Assembly: GCA_026874595.1 (NCBI GenBank)
Contig: CM049310.1
Location: 43,157,558-43,221,557, forward strand
DNA length: 64,000 bases
Direction of reading: 5' to 3'
DNA from: Sipunculus nudus
Lineage: Eukaryota > Annelida > Sipuncula > Golfingiida > Sipunculidae
Part shown: in pieces, positions 48,242-59,556 of the stretch
How positions within the stretch are numbered: the first letter of the stretch is position 1
How the letters are laid out: every line of letters begins with the position of its first letter
The notes under the pieces: model-generated
The model's input: only the letters and a program-made list of their open reading frames with translations
What the model was told of the DNA's origin: nothing
Database searches by the model: none
Made by a program: the position numbers and the translations under genes

Positions 48242-48338
48242 CCCCCCCCCCCCCCCCCCCGCTCTCAACAACGACCTTTTTTAGACAAATTTTATGCATG
48301 ACAGAGGGTTTTTGGGGTCCAGACCCCCCCCCCCCCCC
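48242..48338. repeat. C19 and C15 tracts 63 bp apart
   Basis: C19 (48242-48260) and C15 (48324-48338), the second preceded by TTTTTGGGGTCCAGA. The GGGTCC...CCCC pattern recalls the G-rich interior of the 19.5-kb MITE, but the inverted ends are absent. Confidence 0.9.
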
Positions 48339-50490
48339 TGCTCAGATGGCATTAATTATGGAATGATTAAAAGCATCACATCATACAAATGCGAATGGTC
48401 TACCTTGAAGTCCAAATACTTTTTACGAGCAGTTAAGACATCAGACCGAATCGAATCTCCTATGGTTTATCGACATGTCATCAGTTTGCCTTGAAAGTTG
48501 AGGAGGGCAGGAAACATGGACCTACAGCTTAACGCCTTAATTACTTGGGTCTCCCCCTACATTAACCTTTATTACGTCAAAATAGATACCGTTCACAACT
48601 GCTGAATTTGAAAAAGAATCGTTTCATGGCAGTCCCTTTATAATCTATAGTATATGAACCTTAATTTGGTACTGTAAAAAACTTAATATACATGAATTTG
48701 ATAATTATTTAACAAATTCCCTTAACATAATATCAGGTTATTAGTATAAGCATGCTCCATTGATGCATGTGGAAAGATAAAGGTATACATTATAGGAACG
48801 GAGAACAAAGCAAAATTGCTAATGAATATACATGAATACTAATCCCAAAACGAGACTCGCAGCTGATAATGTATAAAACGTTGTGATTTTTGTGATAAAT
48901 ATTCATCCAGCTGCCCTGGTGACTGTCAAGGCAGTATTAATATGATTGGTTATGGATGAGTAAAACCACAAAAACCCTCATGGAACTACCTTATTGATAA
49001 TAATACCTTAAATCTTATCCATTAATCTTGTGGCGTCTATAATCTTCGATAGGCATACGAGATAGTCTTAATTAGGATGGTTTTGATTAAAGTTGAATGA
49101 CCGCAATCTGTTTTACTGAAGCATAGACACAATTTCGTTTACTCTATTTGTAAAAGGAGAGGGGATTGTTGATATTTGCATTTTACCACCTAATGCATGC
49201 AATAAGTAAAAAAAAGGCGAATTCCTGTTAATTTAAAATAATAGGCCCCGTGCTGGTAAGGTCAGCTCCTCATGCCCGGAGGTTTGGTCCATTTTGGAGC
49301 CAGATTATGTTTTAGTATTTTTGCAGGATGCTCTTGCAATTTTGATCAAAAGTGTTTTTTTTACCTTTGAAAATTGGCAGCGATGATAGATTGAAAAGTT
49401 TGAAATAATAATCTATTTTGCTGCCATTTTATTAAACGTTTTGTTACTCCGCGACATTCAGGTGAAAAAAACGCTGGTCTTGTCCGAGTGTTACTGCTTT
49501 AGATAAATGGAAAATTTGTATATTCAGACTACGAGTTAGAAAGGATTGTCGCTAATATATATACCCAGTTTTCAAAACGTGGACAAGGGGGCAATAATAT
49601 AAGGTCAAGACAAGACAATATCATAGATCATGGCCATGCATTTTTTTTAGGTTGCACACTGAAATGAAAAAAAAATCTGTATTTAATATATAAATTAGGC
49701 GTTAATTGGACAAATCCAGTTAAAACGGGGTAGTGAAACGGGATATAGTTCAAACAAATCCAGGCAAAGACACTAAGGTCCCACACAATTGTTTCTTCCA
49801 GGATGTTACAAATTAAAAGGGAGGGAGGTCTGTATTTACGTGGTGACAGGGCGCAAGTTAAAGCAAATGCCTGAACACGTTAATAGTCATAGGGACAGGA
49901 CTCGGTGGGCTAAATAATAAATGTCGAACCAGCAGCGGCAATAATAGGTTTAGTATTGGACAGACTCCCTGACATTATCAGCGACTAGTTTAGTAATGTT
50001 GCCGGAGCACTGGGGCTTTTGGGGTTCTGTGATCACATAAAATAAATATACGTAGGCCTGTTAAAGATTCGCTGCGTCTAACTAACGTCTGCGATTCCTT
50101 TACGCTATTGTTAAAACAGAACTGATGCATCCAAAGCAACCAGATGGCTTCTGTTAAGGTCTCTCTGGGTAGAATGCCAACTACTTATAGATATTCCTTC
50201 TGGATGGCATTCTTGATATATGTAACGGGCCGGAATATTAGCAGACTATGAATACTGATATGACAGGCTAGAAAGTCCGGAATTTTCGGCCGTTTTTCAC
50301 CTCCATTGTTAGAGAGTCCCTAAATCGTTTGATTATCAGTAAAACTGGCACCCGTTGACATAAGTGAAACAGAACGGGCTATCGTCGTACTGAAGGCATG
50401 GCTACCTTCGTTACTTAAACTATCCCTGCCTGTCAAATTTGTATGCCTGCTAAAACGATTAACTTGGGCTTTTTCTTAAAGAGGAAAAAA
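48339..50490. other. AT-rich non-coding stretch
   Basis: A patch at 49900-50300 is less AT-rich. No gene, array or clear transposon end seen. Confidence 0.45.
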
Positions 50491-50510
50491 TGTGGGTTCG
50501 ATCCCAAGTG
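50446..50510 (+). pseudogene. Degenerate tRNA-like sequence
   Basis: A near-perfect B box GTGGGTTCGATCCCAAG (50492-50508) follows a weak A-box-like GCTAAAACGATTAACTTGGG about 45 bp upstream. It is probably a decayed SINE head. Confidence 0.3.
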
Positions 50511-50682
50511 TACGCAGCCAGAATATTTTGCTTTCCATATATTTACCATGTATCTATTTTCTTTTATACAGAACCAGCATGGGTGCTCCTTATTTAAATC
50601 ATGAGGACTATATTTCTTTACACACACTCACACATACATGTAAATGTTCTGTGATTGTGACGTTTATCCGCAACACAAACTA

Positions 50683-50684
<2 letters not shown>

Positions 50685-50747
<63 letters not shown>
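50685..50747. repeat. (AT)n microsatellite
   Basis: About 63 bp of alternating AT. It explains the IYIYIY-type open frames on both strands here. Confidence 0.97.
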
Positions 50748-50750
<3 letters not shown>

Positions 50751-51129
50751 GAATAATTGTCAAATATATAGTTGTGCCTTCTGACGCAGAAATAACAATT
50801 TTTGTTGACATGGTACACGTCCAGGAAATGACTTGGTTAACTATTTCAGACAAGTTCTTAGGAAATTATAAATAGGACCATCGCCTGTGATCATTTCACA
50901 ACTACATATTTTATGGAAAACGAAAAAAATGGGAAAAGGCAGAATATTATTGAGAGTTATCGTGGTTTTGCGGAGTCAAGAATTCAGGTCAATCCAAGTG
51001 TATGATTAAAACAATCATTACCGGCAATGCCAGTCTCATCCGACTTAACAATGTGGATGCCTTGTCTTTCGGGCATCTTCACTATAGGTCATTTTAGGCT
51101 CTAGAAGGTTATACATTTTCCAGCCGCAA

Positions 51130-51290
51130 GTGACTAATGCGCATTGACTCCTGGGCGGGGAGGACTTAGCATTGTGTTAAGGACTCTGGCCAGGAGTCTT
51201 AGCGAGGAAGGCTGCCTGAATGGGACGCGAACCCACAACATTGCAGCATGAGTCCAGCACCCCATGCCACCACGCTCGACAATACACGTA
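51130..51290 (-). mobile_element. tRNA-derived SINE with hairpin body
   Basis: On the minus strand an A-box-like GTGGCATGGGGTGCTGGACT (about 51249-51268) precedes a strong B box GTGGGTTCGCGTCCCA (51236-51221). This head is followed by a body to about 51130. The body holds a 9-bp inverted repeat: CCAGGAGTC/GACTCCTGG at 51190-51198 and 51146-51154. No A-rich tail or target duplication was found. Head plus unrelated body is the standard SINE layout. Confidence 0.55.
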
Positions 51291-52404
51291 CTGTTCGTAC
51301 AAGGGCTACCATGAAGATAAAGGACTACCACGGACTGGTCATTCCCACTATCCATCACGCCTTAATGAAATTAACATTTTCAGAAATATTAAACAAAATT
51401 GCATCTTATGGCATCATTCGGAGGGTATCAGCTAACGTCAGTAAATGTATGTACATGATTTTGTTGCATATCCTAGGGTTCCAGCCTAAATCTACATTTT
51501 CAGCCGAGGTCCAGACTGGTCATATTCCATCGGGATGTCGTAAACAGTCATGGATGTCATAAAACGCCTCAAACGGTATAAGCTTTCATGAAATTACGTA
51601 TACTTTCGGGGATGTCGCTGTATATCCTCCCAAGATGTCGTAAATTGTCCTGGATATTATTAACTCATGCATATGTCGTAAAAATTCGAGAATGTCACAA
51701 ATTATCATGAATTGTTGTCCTGAGACAGACTCAAGAAAATATAGTGGAGTAAAGTGTCTTGTTACGGCAGTCAAAACTGATTTCTTGACTTCTGTGTTTG
51801 AACAGTCATGAATTAGTGCAAGGCACCAATATTTCCTCTGATTTGGACACTTTTAGTGTGCAGCTTTAGTTTTCTGAGAGGCGTTATCTTATAACGTTCT
51901 GTGAGCAATAAGCGGCGGAGTGCAAAGGACTGGACTGGCAGCATAGAAGTGGTCGTCAGATAACGCTGCCTGAAAATGTAGCACACAGGCATGTTCTTTG
52001 GCATGGACTAAGACATGATTAACTTTCAACCAAACCTCCTCAGTCAATTAACCTTGGTTTCTACATGTCGGTGAGAGCGAAATAGGCTTAAACAACCACT
52101 CAGTACCGCCTGGGAAGTGTTACATATTCTGTTTACCGGACGTAATAAGCACCTCATGTACTGCTAATGTTTGTCGTCGTTATAGTAACGTTGGTGTACG
52201 GGCTAGTTAGATGATGAGTGCATGGATTAACTGATTGTTCATTGTCTTTTTTTATATCACAACTGAAATAGTATAAATAAATCGGAGATTTTTTTTTCAT
52301 TCTTGGTCCTGGTATTGGAACCAATTAATTAATTCACTAATTAACTAACCAAAATTTTTGCGTCGCATTGGATATTATATCATTTTACCATACGGTTTGT
52401 CTTG

Positions 52405-52426
52405 CTTTGTATCTCTGCAGGTATGT
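52405..52426 (+). promoter_or_regulatory. Candidate recursive-splice (ratchet) site
   Basis: The pyrimidine-rich TTTGTATCTCTGCAG (to 52420) abuts GTATGT (from 52421), another acceptor-donor junction on the plus strand. Confidence 0.2.
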
Positions 52427-52429
52427 CCG

Positions 52430-52432
<3 letters not shown>

Positions 52433-52471
<39 letters not shown>
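52433..52471. repeat. (CT)n microsatellite
   Basis: About 39 bp of pure CT just after the acceptor-donor junction. Confidence 0.97.
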
Positions 52472-52476
<5 letters not shown>

Positions 52477-54120
52477 GTTGCTTCAAGCAATTCTACGGAT
52501 ATAAACTAGGTTATATGGATAGTTTCGTCGGTTAGGACAAAAATGAATGTTTTAAATCTGTAAGAGATGCGCCCATATTTTAACTTTAGTTTCCTTTTAG
52601 ACTTGTCAGCACATAATTTGAACACATAACATACTAGCGCCCGTGCTGAATAATGTTTAATTTACTTCGGTAATGGTACAACTGACAACTCTGATTGTTT
52701 AACCATCAAATTCCTTCCAATTTGGGGAAACCTATACTTGATATATTTCCGGTATAGCCTATAAGTTTTTACACATTCTGTTTTGATGCACAATTTTTAT
52801 TGACATTAGTTACTTCCCCCGGACCGTCAGGCATTCGCTCAAAAATAAACAAAATGTAATGCTATCCATATATGTCACGTGATATCTAAAACCAATTACG
52901 GTGCATGTAATTTGTTTACGGGTCCACAGTAGAGAACACGATAGCACACGAAGTAATTTAACCCACTTATATTATTTTAAGGTGCGTGGGTTTAATACCC
53001 TGGTAGTGCCAGAACATATACATACCGAATGACACATGTATTCATTTTAAACCTGTGACAGCTGGGACCAACGAATAGTATATCATTATATGGTTCATGT
53101 ACATCTTTCCAGTGTGTCTATTTTTACTAGATATATTAAATGTAGTTTACCGGTTGCTGGCCAGTAAAGCTGAGCGCTGGTTAAATATAGTTAATGGCTG
53201 TATGCTATTGTGATATAATATTTCAACAAAACGGTTACGTGGGCTTCCCAAATTACTGATTCTACATATATCAGATATATACAGCTCTCGGCTCTTGATA
53301 CAGATTGTGATATTATTTAGAAGTAACAGTTTTCTGTTGCATTAAACCTAATTTCAGACTGAATGATAATCGTGGGAGTAAACATTAGACTAACCGTAAG
53401 TGATTTTAAAGATTTCAATGTTCATCAACATACCCATAAGCTTATTTTAAGCCAGTCAGAAACCATTTATGCATAAATAAGCGCAAATGGGTTAAAAGCA
53501 TTATAAGTGTTTATTTTTTCAAAACAGTGAGTTAAAATAGCAATAGTTTTGTTTTTCACACAAACACAAAAAGATTCTAGGTCACAAAAGATCTTTGCAT
53601 AATATAACCAGATTAAGTATATATTTGTTAGGTCCGATTACAACATACATTAGTCAGTCAGTCTGATATGCCTCTATTTTCTATATGGACCGTATTCTGT
53701 CTCTACACAGGATAACTTGCTAACACATATACTTAATATTTCACCAACTTGACCGGAAGTTGTTTCCAGGATCCAATTTGTTAGAATAGACTGGTGCCAA
53801 TGGGGGTCCGTCCCTTGATATGTTTGTACATTGAATATTTTCGCGTGACCTGGTATCCCTATCCTTTTAAAGTAGTGTTTTCTTGACTTTGGTTACTCTG
53901 TAGAAAAAGTAAAGAAACAAAATAATGTGTTAGTATATTTGTACAACCGCAAGCTCATATCTGTCCCGGCTTGCTTTGTGTCTATTTGTTTGTTTTTTTT
54001 TATTTGTTAATAGGTTTGTTTGTTAATTCTTGTTTAAGCATTTTTGTAAGAAGTTATTGACTAGTTTTACACTCTATTCGGTGAAGATATGATCTTGAGA
54101 TAAGTAAACATTTCGCAAGA

Positions 54121-55376
54121 TTAGCCTTGGCCGAGTGGATGACGCATGATCGTCTTTGTTTGTACATCTTCATGGCAAGGAACGCCCTAAAGCGCTGACA
54201 TCTAGTGGAGACATTGGTGCAAAAAGACAATAGGGACGAATATTACAATATATGGCAGAGGTGTGCGCTGACGGAGAGCTGTCTGTTTATACCTGCACCG
54301 TGTTAGAGACGGTGAACTAGACCTCTCTATCACCGTGACTCTGATCTTTTATGACTGTAAACGATTTACGCTGACTTTCATGTACACCATCCCTTGTCTC
54401 GCTTGTCATCTAGGCGGTAAATTTTGTCAGGATTATCCGGGGCTGCGGTCAGATCAGAGGAACCAGTGTCGTGTTTGAAGATACCTCATCTTGTTCCCTC
54501 CCACCTCTTGCCTTTGTATATCTCAGCGAGGGTCTGCTTAGCACAGTACAAGGCTGGCCCTGTAGCTTCGCCACTTTTCGCCGACCTTTCTTTCAACCAA
54601 GCCCGAACATTCAGCCTCCATTCATGGGAATGGAGTCCGAATGTCTGTCGGATAGATTGTACCCTCTGAACAAAATTCCAAAACGGGTATCATACCCAAA
54701 TTAACCGGGGGTTCTATGGTTTTATGCAATTATCTAAAAAAAAACATCCGATAAAGGGTGGTCCCCTCATAGGTCACTGTGACTTCGCCTAAGGAAACCC
54801 TCCTAAACCTTTTCAGCATGCCTTGCCAGGCTGTAAACACGAGCCCATTGAGACAATAAATTACCTGATTTTCTTTAGAGTATCTGCCAAAATGTTTATA
54901 CAAAATTTTCATTTTACGGTACCTTAAGTTACAGTTTATGGCCCGCCTGAATCAACACAATTGTATTATGCGTTATATGTTGGGGTTGTTGCATGTCCTC
55001 ACGCTGAAAGCCAAATATCGTGATCTGAGCCACTTTAGTAAGATCTGACCAGATTTTAAAGTGACAGTCTCCACCTTAGGGCTGTAAGGAAACAAATAAA
55101 AATAGTTTAAAGAGTATTTAGCGTTACCGCCCTGTAGCTAGTCTCATCCCATTTTAGGAATACTCTTTTTGAAATTAAGCTACGATTTTCCCACTCCAGC
55201 GAATTAGCAAGATCTAACGGTGTTGTTTTCGTAGCAAAGCTCCAGACTGCAGATAACACGGGGTTTCCGCCAACAAACCGAATGCGCTGACTTTAATAAG
55301 ATATATGACTGCCATTTTTAATTTCTTGATAATCTGTGCAAACGCAAGCTACCAGTGTTTGCAAACATGTAAACCA
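54121..55376. other. Mixed DNA with GC-richer patches
   Basis: CTTGGCCGAGTGGATGACGC (54126-54145) is an A-box-like Leu/Ser-tRNA D arm without a B box. GACATCTAGTGG at 54198-54209 is an inverted CTCF-like core with one mismatch. Near-balanced patches lie at 54240-54640. A plus-strand frame at 54424-54669 is not recognised. Confidence 0.35.
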
Positions 55377-55404
55377 GTTGACCAGTTCCCGTTGACCAGT
55401 TCCC
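55377..55404. repeat. Perfect 14-bp tandem duplication
   Basis: GTTGACCAGTTCCC occurs twice in direct succession, just upstream of the NRF1/CCAAT cluster. Confidence 0.9.
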
Positions 55405-55468
55405 ACGTCGCCAAACGTATCTGCAGTGGTGAGGGCCACACTTAAGGCACTATCCTGTATGTTAACTA

Positions 55469-55510
55469 CGCATGCGCAACCTGGCGATCCCAGCCAATCA
55501 TCGCCGCCGT
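55469..55510. promoter_or_regulatory. NRF1 + CCAAT promoter-like cluster
   Basis: CGCATGCGCA (55469-55478, NRF1-type palindrome) is followed by CCAAT at 55494-55498 and ATCGCCGCCG. NRF1 with NF-Y sites is a common TATA-less promoter signature. A plus-strand start here would lie about 250 bp upstream of the candidate exon at 55744. Confidence 0.35.
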
Positions 55511-55635
55511 TCTTTCATTAGATTTCACAAAACGTATGAAGGGAGCGAAAACTGGAATCTATATTTCATTTGATTGGTGAGGAACATTTGCACTCGAGCT
55601 GTCGAAAATAACTGTGTCCGTCGGGTACCGGTTTC

Positions 55636-55700
55636 CTCGGTCTAGAGGTACAGCACAGGGCTCCAAACCAGGGTGAGCGCTCTGTAGGTTTTATTGGAGA
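55636..55700 (+). pseudogene. Weak tRNA-like sequence
   Basis: CTCGGTCTAGAGGTACAGC (55636-55654) resembles an A box and is followed by GGCTCCAAACCAGGG at the anticodon-arm position, but the expected B box (around TAGGTTTTATT) is poor. Possibly a decayed SINE head. Confidence 0.2.
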
Positions 55701-55743
55701 CCGTTCCACTCACAAACGAGTGCGCCTTTCTCCGTTTCCTCAG

Positions 55744-55831
55744 TATTATGACCAAGCAATGGGGATGACACACGCCAAGGACCAGCAGGAGTATAGTACA
55801 CCAGACCTAGTTGACACTAGGATTATCACGT
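55744..55831 (+). CDS. Candidate internal coding exon, unknown protein
   Basis: A strong acceptor (pyrimidine-rich CTTTCTCCGTTTCCTCAG ending at 55743) is followed 88 nt later by a strong donor (CACGT|GTAAGT, GT at 55832). Only one frame is open across it, in phase with the acceptor. It encodes 29 residues beginning YYDQAMGMTHAKDQQEY, with one base carried over to the next exon. The other two frames stop within the first 25 nt. A promoter-like NRF1/CCAAT cluster lies upstream. No family is recognised and no partner exon was identified, so a chance combination of splice-like sites is possible. Confidence 0.3.
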
Positions 55832-57319
55832 GTAAGTCTTCCTGTCACGTAGTCCGAAACTGGAATGGAATTCTGCAGATGTACATTGAACTTAGTTTAG
55901 CAAGCATTCAAAAATGGAGGCGGTTACCTCAACAACGAAAAAGAAAACTTTAAGTTTAGAAAAAAAACGTACCCTGTCGATGGTTAGCTCCGGTCCCGTT
56001 CTCCCTCACCCACAAATGTGAACTCCAGAATTTTATTCTGGCAAACTAGAAATATTCCAGTCCACATACGAACTATGGTTCCTCGACAGAATATTGAAAT
56101 ATTCGATCAGAAAAAAAAAATTTATTTTTTAGAATATGTGGGCATTGGTCTCCGCCTACGACACACAGCAGTTGATTCTTACACCGGAAAGACGAAGTTA
56201 CTGTCGAATACATAAAATTGCTTGGTTGGTTAGGGTGAGCACATGATGTCCATTTAATGGATTGGACTGCGAAGTCCTTGTCAGTTAACAACCTATATAT
56301 ATGGTGCTGTTTACGGGTAATTACAACCTGTATTTTTATAACCACATACGGACAATTGTTTCTAATTTGCCACCATAATTTTGGGAAGATGCTCATGAAC
56401 GTGTTGAAGAAAACACAGAGCAAGGACTTTAAATATGAAATCTATGCAAAATCAGCCTCGGCATCGAAACTTCCTCATAATCAAACTGCGTGACCTAAAA
56501 TCGTTAAGAGCCGGTAGAAAAGTACGGAATGGTTTTACGAAACATAACCCGTTCTATTGGTGTGCCCTTATAATTTATGATAGGTAATAATACTGGAAGG
56601 GTTGTTACAAATTAACTATTGCGTTTGTTAGTAGGAGAGACACAAATGTGTACAATAGGTAATGTGCCAGCGACACGCTCCCATATATAAGTGTTGTGCC
56701 ACTGCTGTTCATCAAGTTAGGCCGAATAAACTGTGCTTTGTGTGTTAGACTTGGTACTTTTACAACATGGAAACACTTGTTCACCTGCTGTTTTGTGTAA
56801 CCGACTGATTAAATTAATATATCCGTTTCCTCCTACTGACTGGAGGCTTGGTTTCCGCAGCATTGTATGGAATTCAACGTCATGTTCCCGAGCAAACCGT
56901 TTTCTAGAGATAGCCACGCACCCCCGCTAATACCTTTAATTGACGTGGAGATGTCAGTTCAACCCTTAAATTATTCAGATTACTTTTAGAGTTCTGAGAA
57001 AAACGGACATTTGTTACATCATACATACTATCTCACTCATCTATCATTGTATATTTGCGTTGGCGGATGTATGCGGTCCCTGAGTGCTGTCTGCATTTTT
57101 AACACGTTCTTATGCAGATGTGTTCCGCCTCCGTCCGACCAGAAGTCAACTCGTGTTCCCAGACATCCGGTGTCAATAAGGTACACAGGTATCCGTTTCC
57201 TTCACGAGTATTTGTACTCTCAGGAGAGTCTGTGATATGTTGTTTTATTAAAACATACATACCAAATAAGATAAATATATAAGCCCATAAAATAAAATGA
57301 AAAGTGCGCTGCTGTTGTT
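55832..57319. other. Mixed non-coding stretch
   Basis: No gene recognised. Overlapping sense/antisense frames at 56073-56493 and 56717-56930 are not convincing. Confidence 0.4.
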
Positions 57320-57885
57320 GATATTTGTAATAATATTATACAACATAGACTTAAATGTACACAGAGAACACGATATGTAAATTCGGCTACGAAAGCAAGG
57401 CAGATCATTTCCTTCATTTTTTACATCATATGAGTGACAGAAAAGAAAACTATGGTAATTAAAGTTAGTTGATCCTGTAAATCCGGAAACAAACTGAAGC
57501 AGGACACCCATAGGCTCCAAGAGCTGACAGTTTAGCAGAGTCTCCTTAGATTCGGGGGACCAAATCCTTTTTTTCTGGTTTGTAGTTGAACATGATCCCT
57601 TTATATCTATCTGAGTGTTTTACAAAAATGACTGAAATAACAAAATAACAGGGCTACTGGCATGTAAGCTTCTTTTGACCCGAATAACGTTTTAACCCTG
57701 ACCACTTTGGATATAGATGAGAATTGTACCGATACCCGTCTTGTTCTGACTGAGGATTGAAACAAAATCCTGTTGAATCTGGACTAGGGTTGTACCAAAC
57801 CCCTTTGAATCTGGACTAGGGATAACCCATTTTTTTTTTAATCTGGACTAGGGTTGTACCCAATCCTTTGAATCTGGACTAGGGT
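57320..57885. repeat. Segmental tandem duplication, copy 1
   Basis: 566 bp nearly identical to 57903-58467. I find one substitution (A at 57441, T at 58024) and one T fewer in a T-run (57830-57839 against 58413-58421). It ends inside the 31-bp minisatellite after about 3.5 units. A 17-bp junction (57886-57902) separates the copies and contains GATATTTG, which also begins both copies. Confidence 0.95.
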
Positions 57886-57902
57886 AATATTTGATATTTG
57901 GG

Positions 57903-58467
57903 GATATTTGTAATAATATTATACAACATAGACTTAAATGTACACAGAGAACACGATATGTAAATTCGGCTACGAAAGCAAGGCAGATCATTTCCTTCAT
58001 TTTTTACATCATATGAGTGACAGTAAAGAAAACTATGGTAATTAAAGTTAGTTGATCCTGTAAATCCGGAAACAAACTGAAGCAGGACACCCATAGGCTC
58101 CAAGAGCTGACAGTTTAGCAGAGTCTCCTTAGATTCGGGGGACCAAATCCTTTTTTTCTGGTTTGTAGTTGAACATGATCCCTTTATATCTATCTGAGTG
58201 TTTTACAAAAATGACTGAAATAACAAAATAACAGGGCTACTGGCATGTAAGCTTCTTTTGACCCGAATAACGTTTTAACCCTGACCACTTTGGATATAGA
58301 TGAGAATTGTACCGATACCCGTCTTGTTCTGACTGAGGATTGAAACAAAATCCTGTTGAATCTGGACTAGGGTTGTACCAAACCCCTTTGAATCTGGACT
58401 AGGGATAACCCATTTTTTTTTAATCTGGACTAGGGTTGTACCCAATCCTTTGAATCTGGACTAGGGT
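57903..58467. repeat. Segmental tandem duplication, copy 2
   Basis: 565 bp, running without a break into the long minisatellite. The shared breakpoint word GATATTTG suggests microhomology or slippage. An assembly artefact must also be considered. Confidence 0.95.
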
Positions 58468-59000
58468 TGTACCCAATCATTTGAATCTGGACTAGGGCTG
58501 TACCCAATCATTTGAATCTGGACTAGGGATGAACCCAGTCCTTTGAATCTGGACTAGGGATGAACCCAATCCTTTGAAGCTGGACTAGGGATGAACCCGA
58601 TCCTTTGAATCTGGACTAGGGATGAACCTAATCCTTTGGATCTGGACTAGGGATGAACCCAATCCTTTGAATCTAGACTAGGGGTGAACCCGATCCTTTG
58701 AATATGGACTAGGGATAAACCCAATCATTCGAATCTGGACTAGGGGTGAACCCAATTCTTTGAATCTGGACGAGTGATGAACCCGATCCTTTGAATCTAG
58801 ACTAGTGATGAACCCGATCCTTTGAATCTAGACTAGTGATGAACCCGATCCTTTGAATCTGGACTAGGGATGAACCCGATCCTTTGAAACTGGACTAGGG
58901 GTGAACCCGATCCTTTGAATCAGGACTAGGGATGAACCCGATCCTTTGAAACTGGACTAGGGATGAAACCAATCCTTTGAATCTGGACTAGGGATGAACT
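58359..59000. repeat. 31-bp minisatellite, about 21 units
   Basis: Units read AATCTGGACTAGGG, then a variable 2-3 bases, then ACCC and AATCCTTTG or GATCCTTTG. Early units carry TTGTACCC, later units ATGAACCC, and a subset in the middle shares AGTGATG. So variants are arranged in a gradient. Degenerate versions extend to both sides (from about 58280 and to about 59060). Confidence 0.95.
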
Positions 59001-59548
59001 GAAACCGTGTTCAGCCTGGACTATAGCTGAACCCACACCCTGAACCCGTTGTCCTAGCTGATGGTTGAAAATAAATCACATTAGATTCACTCAAAGATGG
59101 CCGAACAAAAGAGTTGGTTTTCTGAGACGAATATGAGCGTAGCTCTTTGAAACTTTAGTAGCTGCTCTCCAGCGCTTTCAGATATCGACCTGGCCAGATT
59201 TTATACTGGAGGTCAGAATCGTGTGCTTGACGCATGAATTATCGTCGCCAGGTTACCGCGGAGAAACAACATATATCACTCAGATACAAAGCAAAATCTC
59301 GTGTGCTGAATACCACGTAATACAGTTTATATTATGAACCGACTCTCTTAACGACCGAACAAACCTTAAAGGAGAGACATGCGATTCAAAGCCTGATCGT
59401 TTCGGTTTCAATTGTAAAATTCTAACATGTATTCACAAATTTACTCCTCTGAGCAGTAGAACACGACATCTATATTTATCTGTAGCATCATATTAAATAA
59501 GACATCATTTTATTACCCGTTTGACTGACAATGACATCTGCAGGCCAA

Positions 59549-59556
59549 TGACGTCA
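59549..59556. promoter_or_regulatory. CRE palindrome
   Basis: Complete TGACGTCA, directly preceded by CCAA and by CATCTGCAGG, an inverted CTCF-like half. Confidence 0.4.

Larger units (their letters stand above)
51291..54120. other. AT-rich non-coding stretch
   Basis: At 51530-51730 the words GATGTCGTAAA / GGATGTC / ATGTCGTAAA recur at loose spacing (about 25-60 bp), probably a decayed short tandem repeat. No gene recognised. Confidence 0.45.

Noticed and set aside
48242-48338. Second copy of the 19.5-kb MITE
   Set aside because: It shares C/G runs and a GGGTCC-like word but lacks the CAGGGGCGGATCC ends and any target duplication.
50492-50752. 86-codon frame ending in Tyr-Ile repeats, with an antisense partner
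   Set aside because: The Tyr-Ile stretch is simply the translated (AT)n microsatellite.
57248-58103. Two minus-strand frames encoding nearly identical peptides
   Set aside because: The similarity comes from the DNA duplication, and nothing else supports coding.
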